From positions 1 to 20,941 of the forward strand of contig PLSH01000270.1 in NCBI GenBank assembly GCA_003165095.1: a stretch of 20,941 nt of DNA, given 5' to 3'. This document shows, one piece after another, positions 9,999-16,060 of this stretch. The position numbers and the translations under genes were made by a program. Every line of letters begins with the position of its first letter. Position 1 is the stretch's first letter. The stretch is from Acidobacteriaceae bacterium (GTDB lineage Bacteria > Acidobacteriota > Terriglobia > Terriglobales > Acidobacteriaceae). A model generated the notes under the pieces. The model ran no database searches and had not been told where the DNA came from. It saw nothing but the letters and a program-made list of their open reading frames with translations.

Positions 9999-11986
9999 TG
10001 GGCCACGCTCCGTTCCGCAATCCGAACTAGGCCGTTGTCGGTGCCGATATAGATTTCTCCATTGTTTTCGGCCACAGCCGTTACATTCATGGATGGCAAT
10101 CCCGCGGTCCACTGCCGCCAGCGCTGGGTATCGCGATCGTAGATATACAAACCGTCGCCGAGAGTTCCGGCGAAGACGTGCGCCGGCGTAGCCAGCATGG
10201 CGTTGGGATTGATCTCCATGGGGCGCGTGGCTTTGTCGAAGGGCTGGAAGCGGCCGTCGGCGTCAAGCTTCATCACGCCTGCGCCATAGGTGCCCACAAA
10301 CCATTCACCGCCGACCGGCAGAATCGCAGTAATCCAGTTGTGCTTGAGAGCGGAGTTGGAGACGGTGAGATTGCGTACCACGGATTCACTTTGGAGCAGC
10401 GAAATGCCGCCCAGAGTACCGGCAAGCACGCGATCCTCGACCACGCCAAGCGCGTAGACATGGTTATTCACCAGTCCTTGAAACGCGTAAAGACTTTGCG
10501 CGCCGCTGCTGTCGAGAAACGTGAGTCCCGCGGGCGTGGCCAGCACCAGGCCATCGCGGTAGGACGCAACGTCTGTGACGTGATCGGCGATCAAACCGTC
10601 GCGTTTGTCGAGCACGCGCTCCAGCTTGCCGCGCGCGTCAAACAGCGCCAGGCCGTTTGCCGTGGCCACCACCATGCGATTGTTGCTTCGGTCGGCGAGG
10701 ATGCGGTTTACGCAAAACAGATGTTCATCTTCATGGTGCGTCACGTTTTCGACGGACGCGCCCATGACAACCACATCGAGGCCGCGGTCAAAGTAGCCGA
10801 CCCAGAGGCTGCCGTCCGGCGCAAAGGCGAGCGCGGAGATGTTTGCATCGGTCAGCAGCGGACGGTCGCGGCCCAGAACCGGCCTCCAGCCGGTATCTCC
10901 ATTCCGCCGCCGCAGCAGGCCATCGCCGGTGACCGCGGCGAGGCCGTCTTCGGTGCGAAAGAACGACGTTGCGGCGGTAGCATTCTGCGCCACCTCATTT
11001 TCCTGCGCGGGTCCCGCATCGCCGGCGCGAATGCGATGCGCCATCGGCTCGGCCTTCAAATCCACACGCAGGATCCCTTCGTCGATGGTTCCCACGGTGA
11101 GCGTTTCGTCATCGGCGGCAAGCGCCTGCGCAAAATAATTTTTCGCCAGCACGCGCGTAAAACGGCCCGATTCGAATTCGGCTACGCCCAACGGCGTTCC
11201 CGCATAGACCTTCGTCCCGCGCAGCACGAGCGTCGTCACCTGCTGGTCCGGCAACCCCTGTCCGGCGCCGAAAACATCCGCTTCACCCCCGTGCCAATGC
11301 ACCACGCCTTGATCCTGAGTGCCAACCCAAAGATCGCCCGCATCGCCAGCAAGGGCAGTGACGGGGAGATTGGAAAGCGTGGGGTGAAATTGTGCAAGCA
11401 CGCCGCTGCGATTGCCGCCGCCCTCCTCACGTTCGTTTTCGCCGCTATAAACAAGGACGCCCCATTTGCGCGTACCCAGGAGCACATCTCCGGTAGAAAG
11501 CGGCAGAATCGCGGTGAGGTCGCGGGCCGCAGCGTCGCGAGGCAGAATCTGGCGGAAGGTACTTCCGTCGAAGCGCAGCAGGCCCGCGCCGTGCGTGGCG
11601 ATCAGCAGCTCCGGCTGCAGCCCTCCGCGCGGAGTTCCGATCGCCAGACCGCCGAGCGGCGCTGCAGGCAATTCACGGCCTGGCCTGAAGCTCCTCCCGG
11701 GAGTGCCGTCCGCATTCGACTCAAATAAACCGGTGGGCCCAGCCAGGTAGACGCGACCCTGGAATGCAATTCCATCAGACAGGGTTACCGGCGAACTGAT
11801 CCACTCGACAGCAGCCGCGGAGGCTGAGCCCAGGATGCGGGCGTCGAATGGAAATTGCTGCGCGGCTCCCGCCTCCGATTTTGCGGTTGCAAGAGAACGC
11901 TCCAGCCGCGCATGCAGGAACAGCAAGAATCCCAGCGTGGCTGCCGCCGTTGCCGTTAACGCTGCGATCCCAATCCTGGCACGCAT
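9995..11986 (-). CDS. Membrane-anchored double beta-propeller protein (two-component-regulator-propeller repeats, no kinase)
   Basis: 663 residues from ATG 11986; GGGGAGGG at 11991-11998 supports this start over a TTG 96 bases upstream that extends the frame. Residues 5-24 are one hydrophobic anchor. From about residue 78 to the end I can pick out 14 copies of a beta-strand motif of the form hhhGT..GL/V.h (for example LWVGTQDQGVVHW, WFVGTYGAGVMKL, VFAGTLGDGLYIY, IYIGTDNGLVRI), spaced about 30-50 residues. Fourteen blades make two seven-bladed propellers, the arrangement of the periplasmic sensor of hybrid two-component systems in Bacteroidetes. Unlike those sensors it stops after the last blade: no Y_Y_Y domain, histidine kinase or DNA-binding domain follows. 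It is therefore probably a periplasmic ligand- or protein-binding module rather than a signalling kinase. It is the first gene of the operon. Confidence 0.9.
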   Translation of the reverse strand: MRARIGIAALTATAAATLGFLLFLHARLERSLATAKSEAGAAQQFPFDARILGSASAAAVEWISSPVTLSDGIAFQGRVYLAGPTGLFESNADGTPGRSFRPGRELPAAPLGGLAIGTPRGGLQPELLIATHGAGLLRFDGSTFRQILPRDAAARDLTAILPLSTGDVLLGTRKWGVLVYSGENEREEGGGNRSGVLAQFHPTLSNLPVTALAGDAGDLWVGTQDQGVVHWHGGEADVFGAGQGLPDQQVTTLVLRGTKVYAGTPLGVAEFESGRFTRVLAKNYFAQALAADDETLTVGTIDEGILRVDLKAEPMAHRIRAGDAGPAQENEVAQNATAATSFFRTEDGLAAVTGDGLLRRRNGDTGWRPVLGRDRPLLTDANISALAFAPDGSLWVGYFDRGLDVVVMGASVENVTHHEDEHLFCVNRILADRSNNRMVVATANGLALFDARGKLERVLDKRDGLIADHVTDVASYRDGLVLATPAGLTFLDSSGAQSLYAFQGLVNNHVYALGVVEDRVLAGTLGGISLLQSESVVRNLTVSNSALKHNWITAILPVGGEWFVGTYGAGVMKLDADGRFQPFDKATRPMEINPNAMLATPAHVFAGTLGDGLYIYDRDTQRWRQWTAGLPSMNVTAVAENNGEIYIGTDNGLVRIAERSVAQ

Positions 11987-12237
11987 GTTGGCCCTCCCCG
12001 ATCTCGCCCCAAACCGATCCGTCCGGCTCTCGCTGGCCGCTGCGCCTGCTCTAGCCTGCCGGTGCAGCCTGCGCGACTTCAAAGATGCACGGAGAAAGCC
12101 ATATCATAACGCATTGGATCTAAAGTGAATTCCTCCGGGAGTGGCGCTGGAAAATCGTGTCAAGGCACACACACTGTGTCAGTTGATAGACGCATCGCAG
12201 GCCGCCAAAGATATCCTCGAGCGAACCAGCCGTCCGC
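11987..12237. other. Intergenic region between the propeller operon and the GH28 gene
   Basis: 251 bases between the GH28 stop and the propeller start; both genes run on the minus strand. I see no coding frame with homology. It holds the possible operon promoter near 12075-12108, a small inverted repeat ACACA-C-TGTGT (about 12168-12178), and a weak GAGCG...CGCTC stem just after the GH28 stop without a T-run, so no convincing terminator. Confidence 0.5.
12075..12108 (-). promoter_or_regulatory. Possible promoter of the propeller/VWA/TPR operon
   Basis: On the minus strand TATGAT (12108-12103) is a good -10 hexamer, but there is only a poor -35 upstream (TTCACT at 15-base spacing). Overlapping it, TGGCTTTCTCCGTGCA (12101-12086) has GG and GC exactly 10 bases apart as in sigma-54 promoters and keeps TGGC and TGCA of the consensus, though the middle bases differ. 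Either would leave a leader of about 90-110 bases before ATG 11986. Weak call from pattern alone. Confidence 0.3.
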
Positions 12238-13668
12238 TCAGTGAACCTGGTAAGGCTCCGGCGGTGCGGGAATCTCGTCCGGCAACTTGGGGAGTTTGGC
12301 CGGGTCGATCTTCGCCGCGCCGGCAAGCCCGGCTCCGGTTACGTTGGCAATGCTGAGCAACGGTCCGGTGAATCCAGTGACCTTGATATTGCGAATCACA
12401 GCATTCCTCACGTTGGCCAGTGCGATGCCGCTCGCGCATGTGCCGGTGACATTGGTGAGCGAAAAGCCGATCAGCGGTCTGCGGGGATCGATTTCGATGC
12501 CCTCCACCAGCACGGGAACATCATGGACGCGGATATTCGAGAAATGAAAGCCGCGCACCCTTGGAATGCCTTCAACACCCGGAACGGGGAACTCGTCCTG
12601 CTTGCCGCTGTTGAGAACGTTGAGCCGCAGAAATCCCTGTTTTGCGCCGGAAACATCCATGTCGTCGAAATAAATATCTTCAATAAACGCGGCGCGCCCG
12701 GCGCGGGTCTTGATGTAAACAGCATAGGTTCGCGCGCCGGTGCATTTGCAATGCTCAACATGCACATCGCGAATGCCGGCTGAAGTCTCGCTGCCGACGC
12801 CGATACAAGCAAAGTAGGAATCGGCGAAGGTGCAGTTGACAATGCGCACGTCCTCGGTGGGGCGATGAATGGCGTAACCCTCCGCGCCGCGGCCGGATTT
12901 CAGCGAGATGCAATCGTCGGCAGTGACGAAATCGCAGCCGTCGATGACCACATGCCTGCACGAGTCCACATCGATGCCGTCCGCGCCGCTGTGCACGGTC
13001 ACGCTCTTGAACGTCACGTTTTCACAATAGGTGGGATGGATGGACCACATGCCGGCGTTGCTGGTAAAACAATCCTCCACGCGACCGTTGCGGCACTTGG
13101 TGAACTCGATCAGCGCGGGAAGACGCAGCCGGGTCTTGCGGTCGACGCGGCCCATAATCGCCGGACTCCCAATGATCTTGCCTGGACCAATAATGCCGAT
13201 GTTCTCCGCATCCATGGCGGAGATTAGAGCACTGTACCCCCTGATCCAGCGGCCCTCCCAACGCACTTGCGCCAGCGGATAGTCGGCCATGTCCGCGGAG
13301 CCAATCAGGCTTGCACCCTGCTCCACACGCAGCACAACATGGCTGCGCAGCAGCAGCGCGCCGGTGGCGTAATCGCCGGCCGGAACCACCGCTTCTCCGC
13401 CGCCCAGGGCCGCACAGCGGTCGATGGTTTGCTGGATGGCAAGCGTGTCTTTTGTTTTACCGTCTCCGGCCGCGCCCAGATCGCGAACATTCAGGGTAAC
13501 CCTGGGACCGGTTTGCGGGGCTGCGGCCGGGTGCGGCGTGGCAGGGTGAGGCGACGCCGGCTTGGCCTCCTGCGCGAGGCAGTTGAGCGAAGCCAGCATG
13601 GGCGCAGCCAGAGCGCTCTGCGCCGCCTTCTTAAGAAAATCTCTGCGTGCGATTGATAAATTCGCCAT
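12238..13668 (-). CDS. Tat-exported glycoside hydrolase family 28 (polygalacturonase-like) protein
   Basis: 476 residues from ATG 13668, preceded by AAGGGGA about five bases upstream; the longer frame to 13854 lacks homology. The twin-arginine signal is SIARRDFLKKAAQ (residues 5-17) followed by an Ala-rich h-region and a Pro/His/Ala-rich linker to about residue 55. The mature part has the DLGAAGDGKTKDT opening and the right-handed parallel beta-helix pattern of GH28, enzymes that hydrolyse galacturonan or related links in pectin. Two acidic motifs are kept: GIDVDSC (231-237, the NTD position) and ADDCISLKSG (250-259, the catalytic DD). The usual G-H-G is YFA in the run before GVGSE (291-295), and the R-I-K arginine is Tyr in YIKTRAGR (318-325). 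These changes suggest a subfamily with a different subsite or substrate. It is divergent from the amidohydrolase, with about 197 bases between. Confidence 0.9.
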   Translation of the reverse strand: MANLSIARRDFLKKAAQSALAAPMLASLNCLAQEAKPASPHPATPHPAAAPQTGPRVTLNVRDLGAAGDGKTKDTLAIQQTIDRCAALGGGEAVVPAGDYATGALLLRSHVVLRVEQGASLIGSADMADYPLAQVRWEGRWIRGYSALISAMDAENIGIIGPGKIIGSPAIMGRVDRKTRLRLPALIEFTKCRNGRVEDCFTSNAGMWSIHPTYCENVTFKSVTVHSGADGIDVDSCRHVVIDGCDFVTADDCISLKSGRGAEGYAIHRPTEDVRIVNCTFADSYFACIGVGSETSAGIRDVHVEHCKCTGARTYAVYIKTRAGRAAFIEDIYFDDMDVSGAKQGFLRLNVLNSGKQDEFPVPGVEGIPRVRGFHFSNIRVHDVPVLVEGIEIDPRRPLIGFSLTNVTGTCASGIALANVRNAVIRNIKVTGFTGPLLSIANVTGAGLAGAAKIDPAKLPKLPDEIPAPPEPYQVH

Positions 13669-13865
13669 CTTGTTCCCCTTCGGTTCGGCAAAAGAGCCGT
13701 GGCGCAAATTGAACGAAACTGGCGCAGACATATCTTGAGTGACCCACATGGACTTCATCAAGAGCTTTGTTGTGTTTTCTGCGTCGGCGTCGCATTTTTT
13801 GGAGTTTGTCTCTGGGTTGTTAGAGAATTGAGGGGTCAATTTCAGCTCGCTCACGGGAAGTTTTT
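13669..13865. promoter_or_regulatory. Divergent promoter region between GH28 and the amidohydrolase
   Basis: This is the only non-coding stretch between two outward-facing genes, so it should carry both promoters. On the plus strand TTGAAC, 16 bases, TATCTT (about 13709-13736) is a modest sigma-70-like match. On the minus strand I found no well-spaced pair. No clear palindromic operator was seen. Confidence 0.35.
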
Positions 13866-14841
13866 GTGGCCAGCCGTCGCCGTTTTCTTGCTCAATCCGC
13901 CTCCAGCGTTGTTGCGCTGTCGCTGCGCCCGATGCTGGCGTCAGGGCTCACGCCACGCGCAATGGGCCTTTTCTGAAATCCTCGGATTCAAGCGCGACCC
14001 GCAATTTCCCTATGCCCCTGGAGCAAACCCGCTCGCGGAGGATGCGCCCGTTGAAACACTGATTGACCTCATGCAGGCGAACCGTGTTTCGCGCACCGTC
14101 ATCATTCAGGTGATTCACTATCGCTGGGACAATAGCTACCTGGCCGGCGTTTTGAAGCGCTATCCAACGTTGTTCAAAGCCGTCTGCCGCGTCAATCCTG
14201 AAGACCCCGTCGCGCCCGATCACCTGGGCCGGCTGATTGCGGATGGATTTCATGGGGTGCGCCTGAGCCCGGCGGCGACCCCTGCGGACGATTGGATTCG
14301 CGGGCCGCTGATGCCGCCGCTGTGGAGGCGATGCAATGAGCTGAAGACGCCCATGACGGTGCTGGCGCCGGTTACGCGGCTTCCGGATCTCGTGCCGCTG
14401 ATCGAAGCCAACCCCGAACTGACGGTGGTAATCGACCACATGGCGGACTGCCCGCTCGACCGGCCAGACCAATTGAAGCTGCTGCTCGACATGGCGCGCT
14501 ATCCAAAGGTCTATTTGAAAATCTCCGATATGTGGGTGCTGTCCAGGCAGGCGTACCCTTATCCGGATGCGCAGAATCAAGTGAAGCGGCTGCTGGCGCA
14601 CTTCGGAGCGCGGCGCCTGATGTGGGCCACCAATTGGCCCGTATCTCTGTCGCAATTTCCTTATGAGAGAGTCGTTGAACTCTACTGCGATCGTTTGAAC
14701 TTTTTGTCGCGCGACGAACGCGAGGAGATTCTCAGCGGGACAGTGCAGCGGGTTTGGCCTTTCGGCCTGTCAACTTCAGAAGCGATTCCCCTCACCGGAT
14801 TGCGACGGCAAAAAGAAAGGCCGTTCGCCTGCAACGCGTGA
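13866..14841 (+). pseudogene. Tat-signal amidohydrolase-2 family (TIM-barrel metal-dependent hydrolase), disrupted by a frameshift/deletion
   Basis: GTG 13866, five bases after GGGAAG, begins a clear Tat signal: ASRRRFLAQSASSVVALSL and onward, 36 residues, then TGA at 13974. The enzyme body is in another frame, starting near 13987 with FKRDPQFPYAPG and running to 14841 through LIDLMQANRVSRTVIIQV, CRVNPEDP, GFHGVRLSP, VVIDHMADCP (His codon 14437-14439) and LMWATNWPVSL. Family members have an HxH metal motif between the signal and the F/W-K-x-D-P segment; here about 20 residues including HxH are absent, so a short out-of-frame deletion is likely near 13974-13986. The usual Asp of the (S/T)DWP motif is Asn (AAT, 14632-14634). 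After the expected end near VWPFGL the frame runs on for 23 residues into the convergent terminator. Together these argue for an inactive gene; a sequencing error could explain the frameshift but not all of it. An intact relative would hydrolyse a lactone or similar substrate outside the cytoplasm. Confidence 0.7.
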
Positions 14842-14875
14842 TGCCTTCCACATCCTGCGCCACCAGCGAACGGCC
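14808..14875 (-). terminator. Intrinsic terminator of the STAS/Crp operon
   Basis: On the minus strand GGCCGTTCGC (14875-14866) pairs perfectly with GCGAACGGCC (14828-14819), a 10-bp stem with a 37-base loop, and is followed at once by TTTCTTTTT (14818-14810). This is the T-run order expected for transcription coming from the Crp gene, which stops 18 bases before. No T-run follows on the plus strand. The long loop lowers confidence a little. Confidence 0.6.
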
Positions 14876-14892
14876 AGTTCTTGAAAAGTTCG

Positions 14893-15594
14893 TTATCCCC
14901 GGGCGTAACTCTCCAACGCCATGCGGCTGGGGATGGTTAGCGTGCTTCCGTTCTGCGCAACCAGGTGGCGGCTCTTGAAGGTAGACAGCGTCCGCGTAAC
15001 TGTTTCGCGCGAGGCGCCGATGAACTCTCCAATCTGTTCGTGGGTAAGAGATATACGGCAACGGGAACTGCTCTCCGGCCGCTCACCGGTGTCGCTCCAG
15101 CCCAGCAACAGGCGGGCCAGGCGCTCGGGAACCGATGTTGACAGGCCCACCATACGCAGTTGGTCGCACACCAGGTCGAAGTGGCGGCTCACCGCGCGGG
15201 TTACCGGTTCGTATGCTTCGGGATGACGGGCAAGAAAATGAAGGAATGCCTGACGGGAAATGTGCGCGATCCTGGCTGGATAGAGCGTATCGGCGGTTAT
15301 TTCATGCGGCTTGCCGGAAAGCGCGGAGGAGAGCCCCAGAATCTCTCCGGCCTTGACGATCGTCAAGCTGAGGCGGCGGCCGTCGCTCGAATTCATTGAG
15401 AGCTTGACCTCGCCCTCGATCACCACAAAGATGCCCGTGGAAGACTGGGTCTCGCTGAAGAGAATATGGTTGGCGGGATGAGAGATGGGAACCAGAAGCT
15501 TCTCAAAATCGGCCAGCGCCGGCGCAGACAACATGTTGAAGAACTCGCCGTTCCTATAGAGCTTCTCGTTGCTTCTCTCGCTCAACGTTTGCAT
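14893..15594 (-). CDS. Crp/Fnr-family transcriptional regulator
   Basis: 233 residues from ATG 15594, one base after the STAS stop and six bases after GGGAGG (15601-15606); the frame extension to 15648 lies inside the STAS gene. Residues 22-117 form a cyclic-nucleotide-binding-type beta-roll, with GEILGLSSALSG in the phosphate-binding-cassette position, but without the RS/T-A ending of E. coli Crp, so the ligand is uncertain. A long dimer helix follows, then a winged helix-turn-helix at about 181-215. The recognition helix ASRETVTRTLSTF keeps the R, E and R that in Crp read TGTGA half-sites, so a TGTGA-N6-TCACA operator is predicted. There are no N-terminal cysteines for an Fnr-type iron-sulfur cluster. 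Tight coupling to the STAS gene suggests the two proteins act in one pathway. Confidence 0.9.
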   Translation of the reverse strand: MQTLSERSNEKLYRNGEFFNMLSAPALADFEKLLVPISHPANHILFSETQSSTGIFVVIEGEVKLSMNSSDGRRLSLTIVKAGEILGLSSALSGKPHEITADTLYPARIAHISRQAFLHFLARHPEAYEPVTRAVSRHFDLVCDQLRMVGLSTSVPERLARLLLGWSDTGERPESSSRCRISLTHEQIGEFIGASRETVTRTLSTFKSRHLVAQNGSTLTIPSRMALESYARG

Positions 15595-15595
15595 C

Positions 15596-15901
15596 TCAGG
15601 CCTCCCGGGGGATTGGGTTTCCGTACTTGCGCGTGACCTCTTCGGCAAGATACTGGGTCCATGGTGTGCCGGTAAGGATTGCGGCTTTCGTTTGAGAGTA
15701 GATCGCTCTCAATGCCCGAATCCCGGCGGCGTCGGCAAAAGTGGTTTCACGAATGTCGAGAGATAACTGTCTTGCGGCCAGGGCCGGCCCGGTCTGTTCC
15801 CAAAGCCGGTCAAGTTCGGCCGCCCATGGACCGGCAATGCGGCCCTCCAGCTTGATGACCATTGCTTCAACGTTTTCCTCGACAGTGATTCGTAACGCCA
15901 T
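15596..15901 (-). CDS. Small STAS-domain protein lacking the phosphorylatable serine
   Basis: 101 residues from ATG 15901. The whole protein is a STAS fold: beta-strands ITVEENVEAMVIKLEG (5-20), helix GPWAAELDRLW (24-34), strand LSLDIRETTFADAAG (46-60) and helix IRALRAIYSQT. Anti-anti-sigma STAS proteins carry D-S-S-G, with the first serine phosphorylated by an anti-sigma kinase; here the motif is D57-A58-A59-G60. It is therefore unlikely to be switched by serine phosphorylation and may be a constitutive or structural binder. It is the first gene of a two-gene operon with the Crp-type regulator (one base between them). No Shine-Dalgarno stands at normal distance from the ATG; the nearest purine run, GGGAGG, is about 30 bases up, beyond a palindrome. 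Confidence 0.85.
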   Translation of the reverse strand: MALRITVEENVEAMVIKLEGRIAGPWAAELDRLWEQTGPALAARQLSLDIRETTFADAAGIRALRAIYSQTKAAILTGTPWTQYLAEEVTRKYGNPIPREA

Positions 15902-15911
15902 GCCGTGTATA

Positions 15912-15928
15912 TGGCACGGCGCGTGCCA
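15912..15928 (-). promoter_or_regulatory. 17-bp perfect palindrome, possible sigma-54 promoter or operator of the STAS/Crp operon
   Basis: TGGCACG-GCG-CGTGCCA has perfect 7-bp arms around a 3-base centre. Read on the minus strand it also gives TGGCACG-CGCC-GTGC, with GG and GC 10 bases apart as in sigma-54 -24/-12 elements (consensus TGGCACG-N4-TTGC). That would put the transcript start next to ATG 15901, giving an almost leaderless mRNA. A second, overlapping stem GCCGTG...CACGGC (15902-15920) abuts the start codon. Promoter, operator and RNA hairpin cannot be told apart from sequence. Confidence 0.45.
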
Positions 15929-16020
15929 AACCTCCCGGCGAACGCAGCAGGCCGCGCTTCAGCTTGAAAGCAAAGCGTTTAATTTCTCAGGAGTGAGCGG
16001 GAACGGGGGCCGAATGGGGT

Positions 16021-16055
16021 GAAGTGACGAAGTGACGACGACGGTATTTCGTCAC
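16021..16055 (-). terminator. Weak hairpin after the sigma-54 activator gene
   Basis: On the minus strand GTGACGA (16055-16049) pairs with TCGTCAC (16038-16032) across a 10-base loop, a few bases after the TAG of the activator. The downstream arm sits in a direct repeat GAAGTGAC-GAAGTGAC (16021-16036, plus strand). There is no T-run, so termination would be weak or factor-assisted. Confidence 0.3.
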
Positions 16056-16060
16056 CGCGA

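Noticed and set aside
10178..11728. 516-codon plus-strand open frame
   Set aside because: It lies antisense within the propeller gene, has low-complexity Arg/His/Ala-rich content and no recognisable motif; a GC-rich shadow frame.
12158..12163. Perfect TTGACA on the minus strand as the -35 of the propeller operon
   Set aside because: No -10-like hexamer occurs 16-18 bases downstream (the sequence there is TCCCGG).
12287..12547. Small plus-strand open frames opposite GH28
   Set aside because: Antisense shadows of a well-supported beta-helix enzyme.
13699..13865. Upstream extension of the amidohydrolase frame to an ATG at 13699
   Set aside because: The added residues resemble no protein and the Tat signal lies in another frame starting at 13866.
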